NCBI RefSeq assembly: GCF_003261635.1
Contig: NZ_QFXK01000035.1
Location: 1-64,000 of the forward strand
Direction: 5' to 3'
Length of the DNA: 64,000 bases
From: Kribbella monticola
GTDB taxonomy: Bacteria > Actinomycetota > Actinomycetes > Propionibacteriales > Kribbellaceae
Translations under genes and position numbers: made by a program
Notes under the pieces: generated by a model
What the model was told of the DNA's origin: nothing
Databases searched by the model: none
What the model saw: the letters and a program-made list of their open reading frames with translations, nothing else
Shown here: piece by piece, positions 24,011-31,780 of the stretch
Numbering within the stretch: the stretch's first letter is position 1
How the letters are laid out: each line of letters begins with the position of its first letter

Positions 24011-25288
24011 ATGGCGGACGACTCTGCGCCCGGGCCCGGGCACTTCCTGCCCGGCGGCACGGGTGATGCCTCGGGCGAGGCCGGGACCGGCCCTTCGCAG
24101 CCGATCGGCCGGCCGCCGCTGAGCCTGGGGAAGGCCCGGCCCATCCAGAGCGAGGTGGACCCGTCGCTGAAGAAGGCGTTGCCGCCGCGGACGGAGTACA
24201 GCGGCACGGAGTACGGCGGGCCGCCGCCGGCGCCGTTGCCGGGGGCACCCGTCGCGCCGCTGCAGGGCGGTCGCCAGCCTGGTGGCGCACGCCGGACCGG
24301 GTGGCACTCGCCTTCGACGCGCGCCGCTTCGCAGTTCGCCGCCGGCCATACCGAGGTGAAGCCGCCGCGCCGGATGTCGAAGCCTGCGATCGCAGGTCTC
24401 GGCGTGCTGCTGCTGGCGCTGCTGGTGGGCGGTGGCATCACGAGCCTCAAGCTGGCCAACTCCTACGACGGGTCCGTGCAGAGCCCACTGGCCAAGCCAT
24501 CGGTGCATGAATCGCAGGAGCCGCTGCCGGCCCCGCCCCAGGCGACGGTGACTGTCACGGTCAAGCCGGTGCCGGACGACGTACGGGTCAAGCAGAACAA
24601 GCTCTATACGGTCGGCAAGGTGCCGTCGGTCAGGTGCACCGAGCCGGCCATCAAGTTGACCGGCCAGTCGGCGATCTTGCGCTACTACCAGGCGCTGCTG
24701 CCCTGCTTGAACAACGCGTGGGCACCGCTGGTCCGGAAGGCGGGGTACCCGTTCCGCGCGCCGCGGCTGACGCTGCTGAGCAAGCAGACCTCCTCCACCT
24801 GTACGGGCGAGACGACCAGCGCCTACTACTGCCCTGCCGACGAGACGATCAACATGGACTGGCAGGAGGACCTCAAGACGTACCGGCGGAATCCGCTCGG
24901 CGCGCGGACCTGGATGATGAACACGCTCGTCCACGAGTACGGGCACCACGTGCAGTACCTCACCAACATCTCCATCTCCTCGCAGTCGCGCGAGGGCTGG
25001 GCCAAGACACAGGCCGCGAAGCTGGAGGAGAGCCGGCGCCTCGAACTGCAGGCGACCTGTCTCGGTGCCGCGTTCCTGGGCGCTAACAAGGAGTCCCTCG
25101 GCTTCTCCGGCGCGAAGCTGGACGCCTGGCGGTCCGCGATCCAGCACAGCGGCGACGAGTACAACCCGAAGAAGCTCCGCGACCACGGCGCCCGCAAGAA
25201 TCAGTGGCCGTGGGCCGGTCCCGCCTTCAGCACCGCCAACCCTGCGTCCTGCAACACCTACACGGCCGCGGCTGCCCGGGTGTCATGA
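24011..25288 (+). CDS. Membrane-anchored neutral zinc metallopeptidase
   Basis: 425 residues. N-terminal APGPGHFLPGGTG motif as in the upstream paralogue, Pro/Gly-rich segment, TM near 130-150 (IAGLGVLLLALLVGGGI), linker, then the catalytic domain with HEYGHH at 308-313 and LELQATC (E345 as likely third zinc ligand). Conserved cysteines include STCTGE...AYYC and the terminal ASCNTY. Member of the YpfJ-like putative neutral zinc metallopeptidases; substrate unknown, active site outside the membrane by topology (inference). ATG 24011 is 23 bp after the pseudoprotease stop; the frame is open upstream but homology starts here. Its stop overlaps the next start by 4 bp. Confidence 0.9.
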   Translation: MADDSAPGPGHFLPGGTGDASGEAGTGPSQPIGRPPLSLGKARPIQSEVDPSLKKALPPRTEYSGTEYGGPPPAPLPGAPVAPLQGGRQPGGARRTGWHSPSTRAASQFAAGHTEVKPPRRMSKPAIAGLGVLLLALLVGGGITSLKLANSYDGSVQSPLAKPSVHESQEPLPAPPQATVTVTVKPVPDDVRVKQNKLYTVGKVPSVRCTEPAIKLTGQSAILRYYQALLPCLNNAWAPLVRKAGYPFRAPRLTLLSKQTSSTCTGETTSAYYCPADETINMDWQEDLKTYRRNPLGARTWMMNTLVHEYGHHVQYLTNISISSQSREGWAKTQAAKLEESRRLELQATCLGAAFLGANKESLGFSGAKLDAWRSAIQHSGDEYNPKKLRDHGARKNQWPWAGPAFSTANPASCNTYTAAAARVS

Positions 25289-26184
25289 CGCTTCGACCGG
25301 CCTACCTGCTCGGCGTACTGGTGCTGCTCGCCGCCGGAGCCGGGATCGCCCTGCAAGGCGATCCGGCTCCCGCCGCGAATCCGGCTTCGGTGGCGGCTTC
25401 GGTGCAGGTCAGCCAGGCACCACGTAGTACGAAGCCTTCGGCGCCGACCGCTGACGCCAGCACCGAGTGGCTGGACAACGAGGCTGCTCTGATGGACAAC
25501 GCGCTCTACAAAGCAGGCAGGATGCCGAAGAGCGGCTGCCGGCCGCCAAGCGACCGGTTGCGTTCGAGTGCGGTGGTGATCGCGTACGCGCGGGTGATGG
25601 TGGGCTGCCTCAACCGGAGCTGGAAGCAGCTGCTGACCCGCGCGGACTTCTCCTTCTACCCGCCGGATTTCGCCGCCTACAAGGACAAGACGTCGTCTCC
25701 GTGCGGGCCGGCGGACGACGGCGCGGTCGCCTTCTACTGCCCGGAGAACCACAAGATCTATCTCGACTGGCCGGAGTACGTCACGAAGCGCCGCGACGAG
25801 CAGCCTTACGCGCAGACAGCGCTGATGGACGTGATGGCGCACGAGTACGGCCACCATGTCCAGGAACTCGTCGGGATCGGGGCCTTCGCTGACGACCGGT
25901 ACGAGCGGGCGTCCGGTGACGCGCAGCTGGAGGAGAGCAGGCGGACAGAACTGCAGGCGAGTTGCTTCGGCGCCGCCTTCCTAGGGGCCGACAAGCAATC
26001 TCTGCAGCTTGTCGGTGAGCGCCTCGAGGGACTGCAGGACGACATGTCCACCGGTGACGAGTCAGGCGGCGCGCGAGACCACGGATCCGAGGAGAACAAC
26101 CAGTACTGGACCAGCTCCGCCTTCGACTCCGCGAGCCCGGCGTCCTGCAATACCTGGAAAGCGTCGGCGGAGTACGTCTCCTAG
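25285..26184 (+). CDS. Membrane-anchored or secreted neutral zinc metallopeptidase
   Basis: 299 residues, the shortest of the triplet. It lacks the PGHFLPGG N-terminal segment and starts directly with a hydrophobic helix (MTLRPAYLLGVLVLLAAGAGIAL), a signal anchor or signal peptide. Catalytic HEYGHH at 186-191 and RRTELQASC downstream supply the zinc ligands; conserved cysteines SPCGPADD...AFYC and ASCNTW match the paralogues. ATGA overlap with the preceding gene implies translational coupling, so the three proteins are made together. The 3' end overlaps a convergent GNAT by 4 bp. Confidence 0.88.
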   Translation: MTLRPAYLLGVLVLLAAGAGIALQGDPAPAANPASVAASVQVSQAPRSTKPSAPTADASTEWLDNEAALMDNALYKAGRMPKSGCRPPSDRLRSSAVVIAYARVMVGCLNRSWKQLLTRADFSFYPPDFAAYKDKTSSPCGPADDGAVAFYCPENHKIYLDWPEYVTKRRDEQPYAQTALMDVMAHEYGHHVQELVGIGAFADDRYERASGDAQLEESRRTELQASCFGAAFLGADKQSLQLVGERLEGLQDDMSTGDESGGARDHGSEENNQYWTSSAFDSASPASCNTWKASAEYVS

Positions 26185-26636
26185 AGCGCGAGTTTGAAAC
26201 CCTCGTGGCTATTGGTGAAACCGAGGCGGTCGATGTAGAAGCGGTGCGCGTCGGTGCGGGTCTTGTCCGAGGTGAGCTGGATCATCGCGCAGCCGCGGCC
26301 GCGGGCTTCCTCGATCGACCACTCCATCAAGGTGGTGCCTAGGCCTGTACCGCGCGCTGACGCGGCGACCCGGACCGCTTCGACCAGCGCCCGGGTCGCG
26401 CCCTGGCGGGACAGCCCCGGGATGATCGTCAACTGGAGGGTGCCGATCACCTCCTTGTTGCGATCGGCAACGACCAGCAGCTGGTTCGGATCGCCGTCGA
26501 TGGCCTCGAAGGCCCGCTGGTATGGCGTGAGGTCGCCGGGCGTCTCCCTGGTCGCTCCGAGGGGATCGTCGGCGAGCATCCCGATGATCGCGGGGACGTC
26601 GTCGAGGGTGGCGCGGCGGATCACGACATCGGTCAT
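26181..26636 (-). CDS. GNAT family N-acetyltransferase
   Basis: 151 residues. Starts IRRATLDDVPAIIGMLADDPLGATRE. Motif A is LVEAVRVAASARGTGLGTTLMEWSIEEARGRG (about 85-116) with ARGTGLG as the CoA loop, then AMIQLTSDKTRTDAHRFYIDRLGF, the conserved motif B with Tyr and Leu-Gly-Phe. Possible small-molecule or antibiotic-type acetyltransferase; substrate unknown. ATG 26636. Converges on the zinc peptidase operon. Confidence 0.88.
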   Translation of the reverse strand: MTDVVIRRATLDDVPAIIGMLADDPLGATRETPGDLTPYQRAFEAIDGDPNQLLVVADRNKEVIGTLQLTIIPGLSRQGATRALVEAVRVAASARGTGLGTTLMEWSIEEARGRGCAMIQLTSDKTRTDAHRFYIDRLGFTNSHEGFKLAL

Positions 26637-26873
26637 CCGGTCATCATCTCAAGGTGCCTCGAAGTCTCGGTGCGGCCGGGTGCGCTTGCGCCGCAGTACC
26701 GGCTGGTCGTCACTGTTCTTGCCTTAAGCAATCACATTGCGTTACTGAATGAGGTTTGCGGGCGGTTCGTGCGGGCACGGGTGACTCAGACACCACTGCA
26801 ATCCGCCCGTAGCCGGAGTCGCGCGGATGCATGCGTGCGGGGCGGGTGCGGGCCAATCCGGAGAGGAAGGCCG

Positions 26874-27755
26874 ATGTCCGCACTGGCAATCGACTTCACG
26901 CAACCGTTCGAAGATGCCTTCAGCAAGCTTCTCGGGTTCATCCCGAACCTGCTCGGCGGCCTCGTCATCCTGGTCGTCGGCTACATCGTCGCCAAGGTGC
27001 TCGGCAAGCTGGTCGGGAAACTGCTCGGCAAGGTCGGGTTCGACCAATGGATGGAACGCGCCGGTGTGTCCGGCGTCCTGCAGCGGTCCGGCACCGGGCT
27101 GACCGCGTCGGCGATGCTGGGCAAGGTCGTGTTCTGGTTCGTGTTCCTGATCAGCTTCACGATGTTCGCCTCCGCGCTCGGCGTACCGGAGATCTCGAAC
27201 TTCATGAGCGACATGCTCGGCTACATCCCGCGCATCTTCGCCGCGATCGTGATCGTCTGCCTGGCGGCGCTGTTCGCGAACTTCCTGGCCGCGATCATCC
27301 GCGGGGCGACCGGGAACGAGACGCTCGCCAAGGTCGGGCGGTACGCGATTCTCGTGTACGCGGCCTTCGCGGCGCTCACGCAGCTCGGCATCGCGGTCCA
27401 GCTGACCGGCAACACGCTGCTGATCGTGCTCGGTGGTGCGGCCCTGGCGCTCGGACTCGCTTTCGGCCTCGGGGGCCGCGAGCTGGCCGGCCAGGCACTG
27501 CAGACGCTGTTCGAGCGTGGTTCGGCGATGAAGGCGGCTGCTCCGGCGAACGGCACCGCGGACCAGGGCTATGTCCCCAACCACGGCGGCTACGACCCGA
27601 ACCAGCGACAGGGCGGCTACGACGCTGATTACTCGAACGGTCAGGGGACCGCGGAAGCGCCGTACCCGGCAGCGCACGGTTCGCAGCAGACCGGTAGCTG
27701 GTCGAACGGCACCAGCGGTTCGAACGGCAACTGGACCGGCGGCGAGAACCGGTAG
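26874..27755 (+). CDS. Mechanosensitive ion channel-like conserved TM-helix protein
   Basis: 293 residues. Four hydrophobic segments: LLGGLVILVVGYIVAKVL, VVFWFVFLISFTMFASAL, IFAAIVIVCLAALFANFLAAII and LLIVLGGAALALGLAFGLGGREL. Repeats of the form VGYIVAK...VGF and ALGLAFGLGGRELAG are those of the conserved TM-helix domain found in MscS-related channels, but the cytoplasmic MscS beta domain is absent. The C-terminal ~75 residues are Gly/Asn/Tyr/Gln-rich and probably disordered. GAGAGGAAGG at 26861-26870 sets ATG 26874. Monocistronic, followed by a strong hairpin. Confidence 0.83.
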   Translation: MSALAIDFTQPFEDAFSKLLGFIPNLLGGLVILVVGYIVAKVLGKLVGKLLGKVGFDQWMERAGVSGVLQRSGTGLTASAMLGKVVFWFVFLISFTMFASALGVPEISNFMSDMLGYIPRIFAAIVIVCLAALFANFLAAIIRGATGNETLAKVGRYAILVYAAFAALTQLGIAVQLTGNTLLIVLGGAALALGLAFGLGGRELAGQALQTLFERGSAMKAAAPANGTADQGYVPNHGGYDPNQRQGGYDADYSNGQGTAEAPYPAAHGSQQTGSWSNGTSGSNGNWTGGENR

Positions 27756-27806
27756 ACCCCTCGGGCCGGAAGGGGCCACCTCCCACTCGCCGGCCTGAGG
27801 AGACCG

Positions 27807-27836
27807 GCGGGCTCGGTCGGATCGGACCGAGCCCGC
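27807..27836 (+). terminator. Terminator hairpin
   Basis: GCGGGCTCGGTC and GACCGAGCCCGC form a perfect 12-bp stem with a 6-nt loop, 51 bp after the stop of the channel-like gene. Confidence 0.7.
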
Positions 27837-27845
27837 CTCACCGAG

Positions 27846-27921
27846 CGGTTCGTAGTACAGACCATGAGCCTGTACTACGAACCGCCGGCCGCTGCCTGTA
27901 CTACGAACCGTCGGCCGCTGT
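27846..27921. repeat. 15-bp repeat cluster, inverted and direct copies
   Basis: CTGTACTACGAACCG occurs at 27870-27884 and 27896-27910 as part of a 26-bp tandem unit (next bases CCGGCCGCTGC / TCGGCCGCTGT), and inverted at 27846-27860. A degenerate third unit follows to about 27955. The inverted copy plus the first direct copy form a 15-bp stem with a 9-nt loop. Confidence 0.75.
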
Positions 27922-27998
27922 GCTGCTGCCTGGACTCGAATCGTTGGCCACTGCGGTGTCGCCGGGTGCTGCGGGCCAGGCCGCTGCTGTGCGGTCGG

Positions 27999-28553
27999 TT
28001 AGCTTTCGGTTGTATCCGGGTCCTGCGTGGCGGTCGAGTCGGGGCCGGCGCGGCGGACGTCCTCGACCTTGGCCATCGCGTCGCGGAGTTCGGCCAGCCA
28101 GCTCTCGCTGTGCTGCGCGACCAGCTTCACGCACCAGCCGAGAGCGTCGCTGCGGGAGCGCGCGACGCCGGCGTCCACGAGCGTGTCCAGCACCTGCCGC
28201 TCCGGCTGCCGCAGTCGCGTCATCACCGGCGCGGACAGCGACGTGAAGACCGTGCGGGTGCCGCCGGCCTGGACGCCCCAGGCGACCTTCTTGCGGGTCG
28301 CGTGCTCGAGTTCGCGGGCGATCTCGATCCGCTTCTCCCGGGTGTCCTCCCGGAACTGCTTGATCCGGCCCTCCTCGGCGGCGGACCGCGCGGCCGCGCT
28401 GACCTCGCCGTCCTGCTGCGGAGCCGGGATCGTGCCGACCACGAGGATCTCGTCGCGGTCGATACTCACCTCTGGTTCACCCTCGAACCAGGCCGAGGGA
28501 AGCCGGCCGGTCAGCCAACCCCTCACTCGCTCACCCTCATGCTGTGTATTCAT
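27999..28553 (-). CDS. Conserved actinobacterial hypothetical protein, possible DNA-binding
   Basis: 184 residues, no signal or membrane segment. The N-terminus has a short beta-rich part (EVSIDRDEILVVGTIPAP), then a highly charged helix (EGRIKQFREDTREKRIEIARELEHATRKKVAWGVQAGG), then VMTRLRQPERQVLDTLVDAGVARSRSDALGWCVKLVAQHSESWLAELRDAM, where ARSRSDALGWCVKLV resembles the helical part of a ribbon-helix-helix protein. The start codon ATG 28553 overlaps the last two bases of an 18-bp perfect palindrome and leaves no room for a ribosome-binding site, so a leaderless and perhaps self-regulated transcript is inferred. Confidence 0.72.
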   Translation of the reverse strand: MNTQHEGERVRGWLTGRLPSAWFEGEPEVSIDRDEILVVGTIPAPQQDGEVSAAARSAAEEGRIKQFREDTREKRIEIARELEHATRKKVAWGVQAGGTRTVFTSLSAPVMTRLRQPERQVLDTLVDAGVARSRSDALGWCVKLVAQHSESWLAELRDAMAKVEDVRRAGPDSTATQDPDTTES

Positions 28554-28569
28554 GTAATCATGATTACAT
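28552..28569. promoter_or_regulatory. 18-bp perfect palindrome at a divergent start
   Basis: ATGTAATCATGATTACAT is a perfect 18-bp palindrome, AT-rich in a GC-rich genome, abutting the start codon of the minus-strand gene at 28553 and about 74 bp upstream of the secreted-repeat gene. Likely operator for a dimeric regulator. Confidence 0.65.
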
Positions 28570-28642
28570 AGCAGTCAAGCGACGATTTCGACCGGTTTCG
28601 AAGGGCTGGTCCAGACCGGAATCGTCGACGACGGTAGTCGCC

Positions 28643-29521
28643 ATGACTTCGCTCGCAGCCACCACGTTCGGCGCGGCCCTGCTCGCCGCCGCGCTCGCCC
28701 CGTCCACCGTCCTCAGCGCGCAGGCAGCGACAACCGCTAGCGCGCAGGCAGCGACGACCGCAGTACCGGGTCTGCACCGGGTTGCCGCCGCCTCCGCTGT
28801 CGGCTCGCCGGCCACTGCGCGGGTGACCGCCGAATGCGCCCCAGGTGAATCGATCACCGGAGTTGGCGGCGAGGTGTCCGGCGGGCGCGGCCAGGCCGGC
28901 CTGTCGACGTACACGGACATCGAGCGCGAATGGGGCAGCGTCAGTGCCGACGAAGACGCCGACGGTACTGCGAATGCGTGGTCCGTCACGGCGTATGCGA
29001 TCTGCTCGGGTGCTGGGCACCGCGACTCGGTGAACGCCTTCAGCGCATCGAACTCCGCCGCGGAGAAGGCGGTCACGGTCAGCTGCCCGGCCGGAACCTT
29101 CACGACGGGCGCAGCAGCCAGTACGTCGGACGGCGGCCGGCTGGTGCTGGACGACGCGATCCCGAGCGCCGACCTGACCAAGGTGACCGTCGACGTCTTC
29201 GAGTCGCAGGCCGGCCGCGCCGACGACTGGAGCGCGATCGCCAGCGCCCGCTGCGGCGACGCCCTGCCCGGTCTCGAGCGAGTGGCCGCGACATCGCCCA
29301 CCGACTCGGCCACCGACAAATCCGTGACCGCCACCTGCCCCGCAGGCAAGAAGGTCGTCGGCACCGGCCACGAACTCACCAACGCCAAAGGCCAGGTCCT
29401 CCTCGACGACGTAGTCCCGTCGGAAGACCTCACCTCAGTCCGAGCCGAAGCCTTCGAAGACCAGGACGGCACCACAGCCGCTTGGTCCCTCACCGCCTAC
29501 GCCGTCTGCGCCACCACCTGA
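28643..29521 (+). CDS. Secreted protein with three internal repeats
   Basis: 292 residues. A hydrophobic signal sequence (MTSLAATTFGAALLAAALAPSTVLSAQA) precedes three ~75-residue repeats, each with a Cys in a (T/S)CPAG-like context and a second Cys at the end: TAECAPGESITGVGGEVS...AYAICS, VSCPAGTFTTGAAAS...SARC, TATCPAGKKVVGTGHELT...AYAVC. Each repeat has a DD-(A/V)-(I/V)-P-S-(A/E)-DLT type turn in copies 2 and 3. Function unknown; probably an extracellular beta-rich protein. The chosen ATG lacks a basic n-region; a GTG at 28544 would add KRRFRPVSKGWSR but would overlap the divergent gene. Terminated at 29537. Confidence 0.78.
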   Translation: MTSLAATTFGAALLAAALAPSTVLSAQAATTASAQAATTAVPGLHRVAAASAVGSPATARVTAECAPGESITGVGGEVSGGRGQAGLSTYTDIEREWGSVSADEDADGTANAWSVTAYAICSGAGHRDSVNAFSASNSAAEKAVTVSCPAGTFTTGAAASTSDGGRLVLDDAIPSADLTKVTVDVFESQAGRADDWSAIASARCGDALPGLERVAATSPTDSATDKSVTATCPAGKKVVGTGHELTNAKGQVLLDDVVPSEDLTSVRAEAFEDQDGTTAAWSLTAYAVCATT

Positions 29522-29536
29522 TTCCGCGCACACAAA

Positions 29537-29565
29537 GGCCTCGCAAGCTCATACCTTGCGAGGCC
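29537..29565 (+). terminator. Terminator hairpin
   Basis: GGCCTCGCAAG and CTTGCGAGGCC form a perfect 11-bp stem with a 7-nt loop, 15 bp after the secreted-repeat gene. Confidence 0.75.
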
Positions 29566-29668
29566 AGTGCAATTTCTACCAGCCGAACTCGTGCCACCAG
29601 CCGAGCAACACGCCAACAGAACAAGACTTTGATGCCGCGGAGACCCTGGGCGGATTCACAATGGCTGG

Positions 29669-30121
29669 ATGAGGAAGGTGGCCGTCCGCCGCTTCAAGTG
29701 GCGGTTCCGGTTCCAGTGGGCCGGCGTGGTGTGTTTGACGCTCGCAGTGCTCGCGGGTACCTACGCGGCGTACGAGGCACGCGAGACCTATCTGCTGAGG
29801 CATCGCGGTGAGACGGCGAGCGCGACAGTCGTCGGAGACCATGCCGGCTGGGACCACACTGGGATCACACTCGAGTTCGTCACCTCGTCCGGTAATCGAG
29901 TGCGTGGTGTGACGACGCGCTATCAGTCAGCCGAGGTCGGCGACCGGTTCCCGGTGCTCTACGACCCGGCGAAGCCGTCAGGGCGTCTGCAGCTCTACGG
30001 CACCGACTACAGCTGGGTAGGGCTGGCGACAGGTGGAGCGATCGCGTTCCTGCTCCTCGCTGGATTTGTGTTCTTCCGTGAAGAGCAGCTGGAGGAAACA
30101 GATTTCCTCCAGCCGTTCTGA
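29669..30121 (+). CDS. DUF3592-like membrane protein
   Basis: 150 residues with two TM helices (WAGVVCLTLAVLAGTYAAY near 17-35; WVGLATGGAIAFLLLAGFVFF near 114-134) flanking a beta-rich extracytoplasmic loop: RGETASATVVGDHAGWD...ITLEFVTSSGNRVRGVTTRY...VGDRFPVLYDPAKPSGRLQ. The loop with V-G-D-x-F-P-V-L-Y-D-P is the DUF3592 hallmark. Function unknown. Followed closely by the DUF222-HNH gene, from which it is separated by 98 bp. Confidence 0.78.
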   Translation: MRKVAVRRFKWRFRFQWAGVVCLTLAVLAGTYAAYEARETYLLRHRGETASATVVGDHAGWDHTGITLEFVTSSGNRVRGVTTRYQSAEVGDRFPVLYDPAKPSGRLQLYGTDYSWVGLATGGAIAFLLLAGFVFFREEQLEETDFLQPF

Positions 30122-30219
30122 GGTGTGCTGCTTCGCGAGGCTGTGTGCGGCCGGAATCCCTTGTGGATAAGGGGTTCTGGGATCAGAAATTGTCGGTGGG
30201 TGGGGCTAGGGTTTGGGGT

Positions 30220-31653
30220 ATGGAACTCCAGGTGCTTCGGCCTCCGTGGGCGATGAGTGGCGATGATGCGGTCGCTGCTCTCGACGCGTTGCATGCCGAG
30301 TTCGCGCGCCTGGAGACCTATCGACTCGGCGTACTGGCCCGTTTGGAGGAGACCGGCCGGACCAAGGAGATCAGTGGTGAAAGCACCGTCCGGTTCGTGT
30401 CCGCGCGGTACCGGCTCAATCAGCCCCAAGTTCAACGGGATCTGAATCTGGCTGCCGCCTTGTCGAAGTACCCGGCCGTCAGCGCCGCGCTGCCCGATCC
30501 GTTTGCTCCGCCTGGCGATGACGCGATGGTGCAGTACGCGGATGCCGCTGAGCAAGGGGCCGACGAAACAGGCGAGGAGCTGCTGCCGGTGCTGTTGCAC
30601 GTCGGGCAGGCCGAGGCGATCGTGTCTGCGCTCGAGGCGGTCCCTACCGCCAACGTTACGGTGGAAGAGCTGCTGGTTGCCGAACGGCAGTTGGTCGAGG
30701 CCGCTCGGCATCTGCGGCCTGGGGAGCTGACGAAGTTCGGCCGGCAGGTTCGCGATGTTCTGGACACCGACGGACCTGAGCCGGCCGAAGAAGCGGCCGC
30801 CCGGCGCGAGGCGCTGCGCCTGACCAACGCCGATCGGGGCGTCAAGTTCTCCGGCTTCCTGGCCAATGACAATGCCGAGCTCTTCCGCACCCTCGTCGAA
30901 GCCGCCGCCAAGCCCCACAAGGTCGACGGGCAACTCGATCCCCGATCGCGCGAGAAGCGGCAGGCCGATGCCCTTGCGCAGATTCTGACCGCAGCAGCCG
31001 ACACCGGCGACCTTCCCGGCCGAGGCGGTGTCAAACCGCACGTCACCGTCACCATCGACTATGCGGACCTTGTTGGCGGAGCGCGCAATGCAACCGGCGA
31101 GCTCCAATTCGGGGACGGCTTGGCCGCCTCCGCTGTACGCCGACTGGCCTGCGATGCCGGGATCATCCCGGTCGTTCTCGGCTCGGAGTCCGAGCCCCTC
31201 GACGTCGGCCGCGAACACCGATTTGTCACGAAGGCTCTCCGCCACGCACTCAACCGCCGCGACAAAGGATGTGTTGTCTGCGGCGCGGCGCCCCGCTACT
31301 GCCACGCCCACCACATCGTCCACTGGGCCGACGGCGGCACCACCAGCCTCGAAAACCTCGCGTTGCTGTGCAGCGCCCACCACCTCGCAGTCCATGCGGG
31401 CCGCTTCACCGTCACCATCACCAACGGCAAAGTCCAAGTCACCCGCCCCCATTGGACCGACCCACCCCGAAGAAGCCCCGCTGTCCTCATCCGAGAGGCC
31501 ATAGCCGTTGGCGAGGAGTTCACAGCCCCCGACGGCGGCACCGCCCTGTGCCCGGTCCGCGCCTTCCCGCTGGTAGAAGACCCACCACCCTTCACCGCAG
31601 ACACCACCCCCGACTTCAACCCGTGGGCCTCAGCCAACCTCGACACCGGCTAA
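30220..31653 (+). CDS. DUF222/HNH endonuclease (13E12 repeat family)
   Basis: 477 residues. N-terminal DUF222 domain (about 15-300), helical, with LRPGELTKFGRQVRDVLDTDGP and a FSGFLANDNAELFRTLVEAAAKP segment. The C-terminal HNH nuclease domain has CVVCGAAPRYCHAHHIVHWADGGTTSLENLALLCSAHH (about 349-386): the HH catalytic pair and the Cys zinc ribbon are intact. Family members are multicopy in actinobacteria, including the M. tuberculosis REP13E12 elements; their role is unclear but mobility or DNA processing is suspected. ATG 30220 follows a G-rich site. Directly downstream lie two tandem-repeat arrays. Confidence 0.88.
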   Translation: MELQVLRPPWAMSGDDAVAALDALHAEFARLETYRLGVLARLEETGRTKEISGESTVRFVSARYRLNQPQVQRDLNLAAALSKYPAVSAALPDPFAPPGDDAMVQYADAAEQGADETGEELLPVLLHVGQAEAIVSALEAVPTANVTVEELLVAERQLVEAARHLRPGELTKFGRQVRDVLDTDGPEPAEEAAARREALRLTNADRGVKFSGFLANDNAELFRTLVEAAAKPHKVDGQLDPRSREKRQADALAQILTAAADTGDLPGRGGVKPHVTVTIDYADLVGGARNATGELQFGDGLAASAVRRLACDAGIIPVVLGSESEPLDVGREHRFVTKALRHALNRRDKGCVVCGAAPRYCHAHHIVHWADGGTTSLENLALLCSAHHLAVHAGRFTVTITNGKVQVTRPHWTDPPRRSPAVLIREAIAVGEEFTAPDGGTALCPVRAFPLVEDPPPFTADTTPDFNPWASANLDTG

Positions 31654-31780
31654 CCACCCGGCTCCACCCAGGAGCCCCAATCGCGCCACCAGCATCCTCC
31701 GCCCGCCCCGGCACCGCGCGTCGAGCGACTGCGACCTCGACATCCCGGTCCTCGCCGCCGACGCCCGCCTCCCGCCGCCG

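Noticed and set aside
22776..25186. Large minus-strand open frames opposite the metallopeptidase operon
   Set aside because: No domain content; the plus-strand genes share homology with each other, which fixes the coding strand.
30007..31452. Large open frame antisense to the DUF222-HNH gene
   Set aside because: The plus-strand HNH gene has clear domains; the antisense product has none.
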